DNA of 64,000 bases from contig CP136063.1 in NCBI GenBank assembly GCA_032622095.1, positions 87,335,980 through 87,399,979 of the forward strand, read 5' to 3'. Shown piece by piece: positions 10,663-22,375 of this stretch (the stretch's first letter is position 1; each line of letters begins with the position of its first letter). The notes below the pieces were generated by a model. It had not been told where the DNA came from, did no database searches, and worked only from the letters and a program-made list of their open reading frames with translations. Made by a program: the position numbers and the translations under genes. Origin of the DNA: Siphonodentalium dalli (lineage: Eukaryota; Mollusca; Scaphopoda; Gadilida; Siphonodentaliidae).

Positions 10663-13600
10663 AAACCTCACCGGAAATAGTAGAGGCTCTTATGTACTCC
10701 CGTGTGCACTTTGTGAAGAAATATAGCGACTATGCCAATGACGTTGCTTGATATCTCAGGCACCAGAAAACAAATGTTAGACACCTTGGGGTCGCGACTG
10801 GGTGGATTTATGACGTCATAAATATGGCCGCCATACACAATTTCACAGTATGCACTGAGTCAGTTTGATCAATATCTACTTGTGAATTTATTATAGAAAT
10901 TTGATTATCTCACCACTGACGTGAAACTAATACTCCATACTTCCATTTGACAGAAAAAGTGGCCACCATAAACCAAGATGGCCACCAAAATGGCGACTGA
11001 AATTTGGAAAATTGATGATTTTTCACACTTTCCTCTTGAATCATTAACCGATGTTTGAAATTTGTAACGAATAAAGACCTAAATTTGAATAAATTCTAGT
11101 ATCCAACCATTTCTACAACATAATATGTCATATTTCGGATCTCATTCCTGCCAGCAATCTTTAAAATGTGAATTCAAAAATGTGCTATGAAAGTTAACCA
11201 TATCACTCATGTGTTGGGGAAAAGTTAATATATGTGAATCCATGGACTTATGGAATAATTTGTAAATTTGGTGAACCAGATAGCCGCTTATACCCAAGAA
11301 TTAAACAGAATTATACCACGAAAATATTAAGTCAAATCATCTTCATGGCAGCCACACAAAATTGCAGAATGGGCACTGAGTGAGGAAGAAAATTTAACAC
11401 AGAAAATAAACAACATTTCTACGGCAATGATAAAATTGCACCATGCTTCCTTTTGAAAGAACAAGATTGATAAAAAAAACCAAGATGGCTGTCAAAATGG
11501 CGACCGAAATATAGAAATGTGTTGAATTGTTACACATGCCCTTTACATCATTTTCGGTTATTCGTAACTGTGGCGAGTAGGACTTGTCTTTGTTTTTATC
11601 AGTCATGACACCAAGTACTTTGGAAAACGTATAATGCTGTAATTTGTGTCTAATTGTTGTCCATACTCCGAAAAATGCAAATTAAATAATTCGCTATGTA
11701 ATTTCACAAATAAACTTGCTTCTCGAGGTTCTAGATTAACATTGGACAGAAATAGGCATAATAAAATAAACAAAAGTGTACACAGTTTTAATTATCGTTA
11801 GTGTCATTCAATTACACTCGACATTGATCTATTTGACCCAAGATGGTCGCCAGAATGGCCGCCAAAACTCAGTTATAAAATGTGACAAATGTTTATATTC
11901 TCAAACGGCATTTAGCAAAGGAGTTGGATATATTCGCCCAATCTAAATTAGATACTATCATGTTAAGGTATATTGTGACTATGTTTGACCAAACATAGTT
12001 TGTTTATAATCGAGAATATATATCGGAATGGACTCTTAGAAACCTAACATGACATTGCCCAATATAATTTAAACGATCCTGTCCGTTTCCTGGGAAGGAA
12101 GTCAAACTGGATATGTGCTGACTGAATCATTATAAGAGCATAACGAGTACTCGAACGCAAAAGAATCCCTGCAGTCATAATACAGACATAAATCCAACTT
12201 TATGGCTATATTATTTCGTTTGGGGCAGATCTGCTTTATTCGTTGCCTATTCTTGATGAATTGTTGACCACGTTGATTTCGCCCGGCCACAAAAATTCAG
12301 TATATTCAGGGAAAATATCACACCTTGACTTCATCGAAGTCGAAGTTGCATTGCTATCATACTGCCACCGGGAAATATAATTGCTCAACTTAGAAATACA
12401 CATGCATTACATGTTAGTGCAAACAGTATTTCGTATCTAATTATGAAACAGTTGTGTCTAATAAGATACAATAAGGGGATATTGCATGGTTCAGTTTCTT
12501 GTTTTTGGCATATCTGTGTTTCATCACCCGAAATTCGTTTGAGTAGTTGAGAGACATTGTCACACTTCTCAAGACGTGAGTCAGCACATGTAATAATAAT
12601 AATGTATAGCATTTGTAAAGCGCCTTTCCCATGAGGCCCAAAGCGCTCAAAGTTTTTACAATTATTACCCTGATGAGCCTGAACATTCAGTAACCATCTA
12701 CTGCTCCCCGGGGACAGGGGGAGGTACAGCCGGGAGTATGCGAGGATACCATATGGCTAGCATACTGACAAGATCTTTCACTGCTCATTATCAGGTACCC
12801 TTGTAATGCATGGGTGGTGCAAAGCAGACACAGTACGAGCGACCTTGCTCAAGGGTCACAACTTGGCGCGAGATTCAAACAGTGTACAATCCAACAATTG
12901 CACATCGCTCAAAATCGGCCAAGCCACTGCTGTGTGGAAACTCATAACAGACCACCAGCCAGCCGCGAACTCGCCTCGCTGTGTTGACAGCGAAGACAAG
13001 TCCAACGCGCTAACCACTGGACCACGGAGCTCCACTCTTGTTACTTCGTCCAATAGATGGTCACATTGATGGTAGTCTATCTACAACCAACTCACCCCAG
13101 CAACTACAGTTGAATTACAAACTCATCTCGCAAGCTAACAGAGCTCACCACAAAACTCTCCGACTGCATATCAGAGAATCCATATAGAATATTTGCTTCG
13201 GTTGTGGAATGGAGAGTCCATGATACAGACTTAATAATTCAATTTCAATACGGCCACTGACCTCATAGCAGATACATTGCAGATTCACTTTGATGTAGTC
13301 TAACAGAGCTGTGCACATAACCGAGTTAATGCTTGTCAGTTTATTTTAGAATATGTCAAAACATCAGTATCGGGCAAAAATAGCCTAAGGTTTGTCATTC
13401 TCCATGTCGAGTCCAGCAAGTGACAATAACGGCTCCTCAACTTTTTCCTGGTTGTCAACGAAAAAATATCGTGAAATCAAAATGCCTATGCCTAGTGCCT
13501 GGATATTTAGTGATGAAATACCTCATCGAAACACCAGAAGCTCGTCTTTGGTCCATGCCATATGGTGGTGCATCGAAGTAATGAATACAGTGACGGGTCA

Positions 13601-16600
13601 TCAAGATCATTTAATGGAACGTTATTAAGAACAAATGTAGTTTATAGAATTTGCTGGCAAACCGTACAACCATGATAGTCGGATCCACAAGTAGGCCAAT
13701 AACAAGCTTGGAATATAGATACTGCGCAAATGTTGGAAGTAATAGATAACAAGGTTATGCTTGAATTGAGAGAAGATTGTGGATTGTTAGCTATTTGAAG
13801 AGTCCATAACTGAAATTTACTTCAACTATTGCTCAGGAAGGTATACGATTACAACGTTTAACGACCTCAGTTTTCTGCAGACCTGATTTCATTGTAGTGG
13901 GATATCAAATGTTCCTCTATAAAATATCTGGAAAGAATACTACAAACTTTCCACCCAATAATAATACATGTACCTCAACATGTCGGTGAGTTGAATTGCC
14001 TCTACAACCAAGTCGAACTGTGCATTGGTGCGACAAATGATTTTATCAATTTTATCTGGAACATTGCCGATAGCCGATAAAATTACAGAAATGCAGGCAT
14101 TTAAAGAAAATTTGGTGTGAATATGTTTCTTGTATGACATTTTGATGAGAACGCATAACGCATGAAAGAACTTCGATAACACATGTGACAAACATAACAT
14201 GGGTGTATCTAATATAGACTTGATGAGTGCATAAGTTCCGCACAGGAAGGTGTGGATCATACACGGAACGAACTTGCAGTATATGTGATGTCCAGAAAGC
14301 TATCTCTGTGGAACTCAAATACACATGTATACCAATTGAACTCATTATATGAGGCTATCTTCCTATCCTAGCTCGATCAAAATCAGCCACGCTTTCGCAA
14401 ATCTTTGGTGTGGAGTCGGTGAGTTGACCTATGAGCTGACCAGAGCTCCACAGCAGTTTCTGTTTTGATACAAACCTGAACATAATTTATATCTAGTCGC
14501 TATATATCGCATGTAATAAGCAGAGGTCTGGTAGAAATCCACCAATGCGATTCTTCTTCGCAGAAGACACATAGAGCTCACATCTGAACGCTCTCGTTTG
14601 GTAGTCTGCGACAAAGCAATTACTGTCATATAATCCCCTGATGCACACACAATTTGAACTAGATGTTATTCAAGGACGGGCAATTGTAAATTTTCTCAGT
14701 TTCACAAAAGTATACCCTGTGTTTTCGTACATGTATTTAATAAGAACGAATCACACAAATATTAGCTCCTATTCTTATATTTGTACTAAGTATACACTAA
14801 TTATTAAGCTTGTTAACATGGAAGATGTCTGTAATGTCAATGCATTATATGCCGCTACTGTTTTTGGGTACTGCATTGTGTGATGTCCATTCAATTAATT
14901 TCCGTGAGCAGCTGAATTTCGGTAGAATTGACTTAGTATGATGGCATTACATGAGCAATACAGGAGTCAAGTGAAAAATTCTTAGCCAAAACCCCATAAG
15001 GGGGGGCGCTATCAAGGGGAAGTAATTAAAGTATTGCTCAATACCGACAGCCTTATTGTTGAGGTAGGGATTTTTCTCCAGTCGAGTACCCAATCAGGAC
15101 ATTTCCTATGTACATGTAATGATGGATGTAATCAGCATGTACATTCAGATTTTGATATTTTCAAATAGGTCAACATCAGATGAATTTATCTACTTTTCAT
15201 GGTTTCTGTTTCCATTCTCATGAAATCTCGAATATAAGCAGCTACTTTTCGCAAATATTCATATTGTATCAGATTGTATCAGCATTCCTGGCACTTTTGT
15301 CAACAGGGGAACAAATATGTTTACCAGTACTAGTAGTCACTGAAACCCACATTAGGAGCGTTATCAATGAAAACTAGCAAATTTGGATGATTTCTCCATT
15401 TTGGTAACCATCTGAGTCACCATCCTGAATTTAGATTCATATAGATAATAATATGTTAATCTAACATATCATGGTTGTCGAATGATTAGATAGTATAATT
15501 CATTCAAAATAAGGTTGCTAGTAGCCACCGATTTCAAACCGCTGTGAATAATTTAAGAGGCGAGTGTGAAAAATCATCAATTATTAGAATTACGGTCACC
15601 GTTTTGGGAGCCATCTTGGATTTTGAGGTCCAAATTGCACCGTCAAGAGGAAGTGTGATCCAATGGTATTATCGGTCGCAAAACATAATCATTTCACTAT
15701 CTAAATTTTCCTCCCAGACTCAATGCCAACTCTGAAATTATTCATGGTTGGCATTTTGATGATTTCATCTCATTTTCGAAGTTTCATTCTCTCGAATTCT
15801 TGAGTATAAACAGCCATTGTTCACAAACTATTCATTTTGTTTCATGTCTCCATGTTATTACGCCAACACGGAGCAAATATATTCACCTATATTAACTAAA
15901 TCGCACATTAGGAGTGATATCAATGAAAATTTGACAAATTTTAGTGATTTATCAATTTTGGCAACCATTTTGGTCGGCATCATGAATACAGATGCACTTT
16001 TTTGGTTGTAATTATATGGCAATCTATATGTTTAAACCTGTTGCAAATGTTTGTCATCAAATTCAGCTATTTTCTGGCTAACACTTGGCTTGAATTACAA
16101 AATTGATATTTGGTAAAATTTCATAGCATATTTATGAATTCACATTTTGACGAAATTTTGTATGAATAAGACCCAAAGTATGACATTATCATGTTCAAAT
16201 GGTTAGGTATTCAAATGTACTTAAAATTAAGTTGATATTAGCCACCGATTTCAAACAACCGTGAATGTTTTAAGAGACGTGTGAAAATTCATCATTTTTC
16301 CGAACGTCAGTCGCCATTTTGGTGGCCATCTTGGTTAAATGTGGTCAATTTTTCTGTCAAAGTGAAGCCTGTTATCATAGTGTCACAACAGTAGAGAAAT
16401 ATTATATTTCCTACCATAAATTCACTACTAGCTATTAATTAAACTGATCCAGTGCCTACTCTGAAATGTTGGATGGCGGCCATCTTGATGACGTCATAAA
16501 TCCACCCAGTCGCGACCCCCAGGTGTCTAACATTTGTTTTCTGGTGTCCCAGATATCAAGCAACATCATTAGCATAGTCGCTATATTTCTTCACAAAATG

Positions 16601-16661
16601 CACACGGGAGCCAAAAAATGAACATAAGAGCCTCTACTAAAAGCCACCTTGGCGGGGTTTA
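10663..16661. mobile_element. 6-kb foldback element with kilobase inverted arms
   Basis: Sequence from about 10663 (TAAACCTCACC) to beyond 11.5 kb matches, inverted, the sequence running back from 16661. Clear anchors: TAGTAGAGGCTCTTATGT at 10679 versus its complement at 16621; the 'GTTAGACACC..GGGGTCGCGACTGGGTGGATTTATGACGTCAT' block near 10770 versus 16490-16540; 'CCAAGATGGCCACCAAAATGGCGACTGA' near 10974 versus 16304-16334. Each arm also repeats an AAGATGGC-CC-AAAATGGC motif at intervals of roughly 350-520 bp. The arms have diverged by substitutions and small indels. The central 3 kb (about 12.0-15.2 kb) has no recognisable transposase and contains a SINE. A clear target duplication was not found. 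Confidence 0.7.
12591..13034 (-). mobile_element. tRNA-derived SINE
   Basis: On the minus strand the head carries an A-box-like TGGTCCAGTGGTTAGCG (13008-13024) and, 40-50 bp on, a B-box-like GAGTTCGCGGC (about 12961-12971), the internal Pol III promoter of tRNA-type SINEs. The other end is AAAGGCGCTTTACAAATGC then ATTATTATTATTA (12591-12603), the 'GCGCT..ACAAAT..(ATT)n' tail common to metazoan SINEs mobilised by L2-like LINEs. The body is about 440 bp. It lies inside the central part of the foldback element, so it inserted later. Confidence 0.75.
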
Positions 16662-16684
16662 CTCTGAGTGGTACACTCATATAA

Positions 16685-16776
16685 CCCTTTCTATACTCAA
16701 TACCCATTCATAAGTAGTTATGCCCTGACACAGAATCTTTTAATGCTGCACCAGTGCCACTTCCATCATGAAAGGG
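16685..16776. mobile_element. Short piggyBac-like MITE
   Basis: A 92-bp segment beginning CCCTTTCTATACTCAATACC and ending CATCATGAAAGGG, with near-TTAA words outside (ATAA, TTCA). Same terminal motif as the elements at 4959 and 60181. It lies 23 bp outside the foldback element and 98 bp before COX5A exon 4. Confidence 0.45.
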
Positions 16777-16874
16777 TTCATATATTGATCTGCCGACAGT
16801 TGCTCTTGTTTATAACAATACATTATACTCCTGTTTTTGTACACCAAATTTAATATCTGACTTTTTTACAACAG

Positions 16875-17024
16875 TTGAAGAGCGATCAAACCAACAAAGA
16901 TATATGGCCATACATAAAACAAGAAATTACACCAACATTGCAAGAACTAGGTGTTAATACTCCTGAGGAGATGGGATATGATATACCAGAATTATGGTTG
17001 GAGAGTGTGCAAGATATCCATTAA
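16875..17024 (+). CDS. COX5A: Cytochrome c oxidase subunit 5A, last coding exon
   Basis: Starts after TGACTTTTTTACAACAG in phase 0 and encodes 49 residues ending at TAA (17022-17024). '[20 protein letters not shown]' followed by NTPEEMGYD matches the COX5A C-terminal block (human has [24 protein letters not shown]). It then runs about 12 residues beyond the human end ([13 protein letters not shown]), a longer tail than in vertebrates. The exon continues three bases past the stop to a donor (CAG|GTTAGT at 17028), so the 3' UTR is split by an intron only 3 bp after the stop, too close to trigger decay by the usual distance rule. Confidence 0.96.
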   Translation: MKSDQTNKDIWPYIKQEITPTLQELGVNTPEEMGYDIPELWLESVQDIH

Positions 17025-17039
17025 CAGGTTAGTTGATAT

Positions 17040-18455
17040 CACGCATGAATTTAGTGTCTGTTATTTGTAGAATGAGGTCCCCAGAGGGTGAATTAAGGGC
17101 TAGCATCACCTAATTTATCCTCTGGGGACCTCATTCTGCTTAAACCTCATCTGCTATGGGAGACATAGACTCAAATTGAAGTTCACAAGTGGTGAATATT
17201 GTGATGTTCCAGGGTTTCCGCTAATACGGTAGGCCTCATTCCCTTCCCAACCTTGACTTAATATTGGCCGCAAAATAGCCACAGACCTAGCTCAGCCCCC
17301 TTTTTACACAGGATGAGCGATCACCGACACTGATGATTAACAGATTACAAGGTATCCTGTCTGAATAAGACATTATCAGTAGCGCGCATCACGTCAGCAC
17401 CATCATGTGTAACGCTTTGTCGGCGAATGTTTAGTATTAATCAGCCTCTCACGTTTTAATTTACCGTAGATTTCTGTCTATAAGTCCCAACTTTCTTACC
17501 CACTAAATCCCTCAAAATGCGCATTATGTATTGGTAAGTCATTGGGTGGGGCTGACTTCTGAGCTGCAACCATGAACACAGGTGAGTTTTGGCAGTCACT
17601 GCGACGAACAGTCCAGACATTTTACCTCAAAACAAGGTGTGTCAAAGAAATGTTTAATTCTAAATAAAACAATATAAAATATTAATAGTTATTATCAATA
17701 TATTTATTCCCTGTCCAATTAATACAAAATTATCAATTATACGAATCCAGCATGAAGATATATCCATCTGAGGAAATTTTTATTTTCACCAAATTGTTTT
17801 GATTCCGTGGTACTGTGAATACAAAGAACACATGCAGAGCACGTGACATGAGCTCTGCTCACGATGCTGTGACACTGGTTACTGCTAGAGTACCCTTGAC
17901 ACTGTGTCTTTAGTTCCTTTGATGTCGGCTTTTAATATTGCTACTGTTATTAAAGTCATTCTATCTACTGTATGCTGTGGTGCTTACATGCTTTTAGTTC
18001 ATTAACTTGAGATCAAAGAAACACGATATGTTTTAATTAGGTTTCTATACCAAGCTTCAATGTTCATGCTTGTTGTCTTGTAAGGAAATTGCTACTTTTC
18101 AATGATAAACATCCAAATTTTCTCCCGATAGGGCGCCGGGTATGTGCTTCCCAAATTACGGCCACATTCCCCAACCCCTTACGGAAACCCTGGATGTACA
18201 CCCATTTGGAACCTCGATTATGCATTGTGTCTCCCAATTTGGGGATATAGAAAAACTAAACTAAAAAAGAAATAGAATCTATGTGAAGAAGTTTCTAAAC
18301 TTTTCAGAGAAGATGAGGCCTAAGCAGAATGAGGTCCCCAGAGGGTGAATTTAGTGATGCTAGCCTGCTATGCGGGATAGCATCACTTAATTCATCCTCT
18401 GGGCCCGTCTTGGGACCTCATTCTGCAAATGACAGGCACACTAAACTCAGGCTTG
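17040..18455. mobile_element. hAT-type MITE (GAGGTCCCCAGAGGG family), split by an insertion
   Basis: Left end CACGCATGAATTTAGTG and right end CACTAAACTCAGGCTTG match the family termini (see 61752). Each terminal arm contains a stem-loop (GGTGAATT.AGTGATGC.. against its complement) flanked by GCAGAATGAGGTCCCC and GGGGACCTCATTCTGC. The internal region is interrupted at 17210-18192 by a second element: the family word GTGATGTACACCC is split between the two sides. It starts 13 bp inside the COX5A 3' UTR intron. Confidence 0.75.
17210..18192. mobile_element. hAT-like insertion with CAGGGTTTCCG termini
   Basis: A 983-bp segment with inverted ends CAGGGTTTCCGCTAA / TTACGGAAACCCTG. Flanks are GATGTTC on the left and GATGTAC on the right, an imperfect 7-bp duplication of the host element's own sequence. 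CAGGG termini and a 7-8 bp duplication suggest the hAT superfamily. No transposase frame, so non-autonomous. Confidence 0.65.
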
Positions 18456-19022
18456 GCTCCAGTCTATTCAAATGATTCAGAATTTTTGTTATTGCAAGAT
18501 CCGACATTTATTCCATTCATTAAACCCATTCTATAATAATGATATACAACAGTCATTGTATAGCAAGAAATAGTGCCAGGTGTACCCAAATGTATTATTG
18601 TTGCACAAACATGACCTTTGACTTCCGGCTTGTCTGTTTACATTCCGTATGCTAAATCGATATTTGTGACTATTGTTGATTAAGTTTGAACAAATATTTT
18701 ATTAAATTTACGCCATGAAATACGTCAAAGAGTTATTTATCTGGGAATATTTTTTTACGTGGGCAAACAACGCATGGGTACTTTAAACATCATCACAGTC
18801 CTTATAGAAGGCTAGAAGCCGCTGTTAGTTTTACATCGCATTTATTGATTTAAGTATGTTTTATTTGAGGTTTTTTTTGCCAGGCTCAGTCCAGACCTCA
18901 TTTACTGGATGAGTATTGAAAATTTCGCTATAAACTGGGGACGTGTCGTAGATCCTCTATTTATGGAATTGGTCAGAGAAATAAGATTGTCTTTATTTAA
19001 TTTTTTCTTTGTTTCATTTCAG

Positions 19023-19200
19023 GAGGAGTTTGTAGAATTTCACTGATGGGTGTGCTGTGCGAATGAATGCGTGTAAATGGCAGATATTTAGTTTATAAAA
19101 ATTGTCTCTGTGTTACCGTATTCAGAGACATAGTTTGCACTTTTATCTGGGAATGGATGACATCATACAATTTAATAAAAACACATAATGTGAAATAACA
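19023..19200 (+). other. COX5A: COX5A 3' UTR exon
   Basis: A strong acceptor (polypyrimidine tract TTTTTTCTTTGTTTCATTTCAG ending at 19022) follows the donor at 17028 and gives a terminal untranslated exon with AATAAA at 19174-19179; cleavage is expected some 15-25 bp later. The pairing of donor and acceptor is inferred from position and quality, not from a transcript. Confidence 0.65.
19174..19179 (+). terminator. Polyadenylation signal AATAAA (COX5A)
   Basis: Canonical hexamer about 150 bp into the putative terminal exon; the likely end of the COX5A transcript. Confidence 0.6.
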
Positions 19201-20950
19201 AATTATTTTAAAAATCTGAATATCTCTCCAAACAAAAGGTCAATTATGCATTGGAGGGTCTGCATACAAACTCCCATAAAAGGAGCAAAATATGTTGGTC
19301 TGTATATCAGGTTTTATTTTCTGATTTGATGGTTTGCTACAACAATATACAAATATACTTATTACCGGTAAGGTAAGTTGCAGACAGCCATTCTATTTAT
19401 TTCAATGTGGAGAAGTTGCCATTGGATTGCAAAGAATATAAACAGTTGCTGATGATATGCAGAAAATAGTTTTTTTTTCAAAACATATAACTTTAAGTTT
19501 ATTGTTAACAATGTTATTAAAAAAAAAAAACCTACATTTTCTTCATTCTTGTAATGTATATCTCTTCAGTACAATGGATCATGCCACCAACTTGGACAAT
19601 AATTCTCTCTACCTCACTAGAATAAGAATTCCAGTCAATTTATTCGGTTATTTCACGATAATTAACATTAGAGCTTGCACAATTTTATGCTAAGTACCAT
19701 ACACATTTGATGAAGCTGATATTTGAGTCATGTTGGTGCAATGGAATAAAAATACCTTGTTGAACAAAAGCTTGCAATACATCAGTTATGAATTAAACTA
19801 TTACAATCTGTATATCTGCTACCTTTGTGATTTTATCCTTTAAAGTGACCCGTGGCCTCTGACGTGGGTTCATGTGAAATAACATAAATGTTTGTAAAAA
19901 AAACTATCATCAACAAGTATATGAATATATATATACATGTATATACATGTATATCATTTTTTCAGAAAATTATGTCCATAGTAGTTGTGTTTACATAAAT
20001 TACTGAGGTATATACAACATGTCAATTATAGTGTAAACATGGCATATTGCTGCAAACATTTGCTACAGTGGACCTTTATATACATAATTTGTTCCAATAT
20101 GTTATCAGGTCAGAAGTATATAATATATCTGACCTCATTATGGCAGATAAAACACAGTTATTCGACTTGCTCATCCTCTCATGAAAACCATACACAAACT
20201 TATGTCTCAACATCGGCATAGACAATGTTCACTCTATCATTTACGAAGATATTACTAGTCTATATGCATTGTATCCCCATTGTCAGATAGGTTGTCATCT
20301 ATAATGTGCCAGAGATAATTGGTGTTTGCAACGAATGTAAGATCGTTACCATTGAGATTCAGTTTTGAAAGAATGCCAAAAAATACATTAACTTTTTTTC
20401 AATCCTCGAAAATGGCTACGGCAATATGTAATGCTGTGGGAAATGCCGTGGCAACATGTGGAATCTATAACGCCACAGCATTAAAATTTCGGAGAGATAT
20501 TTTTCCTAATTTCGTGGGCTGTTGTCCTTCTGTTCATTAATAATAACTCTCCAATAATGAGATTTTGCATGTCAGAACCATTTTATTTAAACATTTAGTG
20601 TTACAGTGGAATTGCCAATAAAAGTCCAATTAGTCCAATAAGATACCAAAGTTTAATCAAAACTTGACAGAAAACACTCAAAAAGATCAAAGCATTGAGA
20701 GATATTCTGAAAATCATACTCATATTAAAATATTTTAACTTACTACACGATCAGTGATGTTTGTTGACAATCACTGTAACAGTTTTGTTTACAAAATAAT
20801 TTTTTCAACGCGTGAAATTTCTTATTGGAGAACTATCAATAATGAATATAAGTTTATCTATTTCTCCATGTTCTTCTTAGTGTGATGTTTTTATAGACTT
20901 CTATATTTTTTGCGCATTTACCCACCGAGTTCCTTGTGTCCCTTTTTCCC
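19201..20950. other. Intergenic, nothing recognised
   Basis: AT-rich sequence after COX5A. The open frame at 20319-20540 resembles no known family. A short alternating TATACATGTA tract lies near 19925. Confidence 0.35.
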
Positions 20951-20954
20951 TCTC

Positions 20955-21178
20955 TTCACTAAATACTCATTGATAAGTAGTTGCCTTAGGAAATAGCCCG
21001 ATAATAATATGTTTGTTGAACTCATTACCTGAGCATTACCAATGAATAGGACTCATTCTGCACTGGTATTATCTGTCATCTGCTCAGATTCCTGTACATT
21101 CCTCCAAATGAATAATAGACCAATCCTTATGTCTGATTTTATAACTGATGGGAGAATCCATTATCAAAGAAAGGGTTA
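20955..21178. mobile_element. PiggyBac-like MITE, diverged copy
   Basis: Shares ACTAAATACTCATTGAT.AGTAGTT, TTGTTGAACT.ATTA.CTGA and CCTCCAAATGAATAA with the copies at 24552 and 60181, and ends GAAAGGGTTAA at 21178. The left end has decayed. Confidence 0.5.
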
Positions 21179-21226
21179 AGCATACATGTCTCTATTCATT
21201 TTGAAGACCTGCATGATGTTTCAGAC

Positions 21227-21607
21227 CAAGCCTGATTATAATGTACCTGTCATTTGCAGAATGAGGTCCTCATTCTGCTTAGGCCTCATCTTCTCTCGAA
21301 AGTTTCTTTGTTATCAAATTTTTATTGAAACTTATTTACATAGATTCTATTTCTTTTTTAGTTTAGTTTCTCTATAATCCCAAATTGGCAGACGACACAT
21401 AGCATAATCGAGGTATCCAATGGGTGTACATCACAATATTCACCATTTGGGAACTTCAATCTAAGTCTATGTCTCCCATAGCAGATGAGGCCATGCAGAA
21501 TGAGGTTCCCAGGGGGTGAATTTAGTGATAGCGTCACTAAATTCACCCTCTGGGGACCGCATTCTGCAAATGACAGGCACACTAAATTAAACTAAACACT
21601 AAACTTG
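21227..21607. mobile_element. hAT-type MITE with perfect 8-bp duplication
   Basis: Member of the GAGGTCCCCAGAGGG family. It begins CAAGCCTGATT and ends ACTAAACTTG and is flanked on both sides by TTTCAGAC (21219-21226 and 21608-21615). The left stem-loop has been largely deleted, leaving GAGGTCCTCATTCTGC; the right one is intact. Internal region as in the other copies. Confidence 0.85.
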
Positions 21608-22018
21608 TTTCAGACTGTAATTATTTTTTTCCCTGAGACATCAGAATTCAGTTTATGCATAAATTATGTCATGAGATAAGGACAGAATTATATAATTCAC
21701 CAAGAGACAAGTCTGATTATAAGTGTTCAGTAAATGACATTGTCCTAAAGAAAATTTTAAATGACCTACTCAATTGAGTCGGTGCAGGACAACATTACCG
21801 CAGTGTATTTCCCTGATTTATCATGTCATGATCCATGGTATTAATTTTGTCTGTCTCAATCTTTAAGATTGTTCTGGAAGAAAAAAAGTTGCACAGTAAA
21901 TATTAAAGTTTGACTGTACACTAAATCTGGCCATTTATGGGACCATCTCCTTTTATACTCAACAGAATATGGGCAACAAATGAATGAATTTTAGCCATGG
22001 ATTAGTGCAAAATACACT

Positions 22019-22140
22019 CATGTGCTCTATGAACAACCCAAACAACGTGGTAATTATAATGAAAATGAATAAATGGCTGGAGTCATAAATTCATTTTCAT
22101 TATAAATACCATGTTGGTTGCATCGTTCATAGAGCACATG
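22019..22140. repeat. Palindromic MITE-like hairpin
   Basis: CATGTGCTCTATGAAC... with AATTATAATGAAAATGAAT is mirrored by ATTCATTTTCATTATAA... GTTCATAGAGCACATG, giving arms of about 50 bp around a 20-bp loop. Superfamily unclear. Confidence 0.7.
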
Positions 22141-22287
22141 CACAACTCGATTTAACTGGATTCGCATCCCAATTTGCGATGCAATTTCCCATTTCTGCTA
22201 AGAAATTTACAAAGAAAAAAACATGTATTGGTAGAGAATGCTATTAATAATATACCCATTGCAGCAAAATGATATACAAATGTTATC

Positions 22288-22375
22288 AAGAGGCTGATCA
22301 TGATCGGCAGATGTTTAACCCATACCTTGGCGATAGCGATTAGCTATTTTCATAAATCCTTATACCAACCTTTTC
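22288..22375 (+). repeat. Dispersed repeat (GATCGGCAGATGTTTAACCC family)
   Basis: The block GATCGGCAGATGTTTAACCC.T.CCTTGGCGATAGCGA is also found at 24917 (+) and, inverted, at 50640. Too short to place in a superfamily. Confidence 0.6.

Larger units (their letters stand above)
5221..17024 (+). other. COX5A: COX5A locus (partial gene span)
   Basis: Overall span of the recognised coding part of cytochrome c oxidase subunit 5A: three coding exons joined in frame to 127 codons plus stop. Every junction has GT..AG borders. The exon for the presequence and extreme N-terminus is missing: either upstream of the window or too short and divergent for me to see. Intron 5352-6293 is 0.9 kb; intron 6399-16874 is 10.5 kb and is filled largely with transposons. 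Confidence 0.9.

Noticed and set aside
12957-13024. A functional tRNA gene at the SINE head
   Set aside because: A- and B-box-like words are present, but the acceptor and T stems do not pair well, and the sequence continues into a SINE body and tail.
13940-14345. Overlapping minus-strand frames of about 100 codons in the middle of the foldback element
   Set aside because: Two different frames are open over the same DNA, neither has a transposase motif or a conserved block, and the sequence is AT-rich; chance is the simpler explanation.
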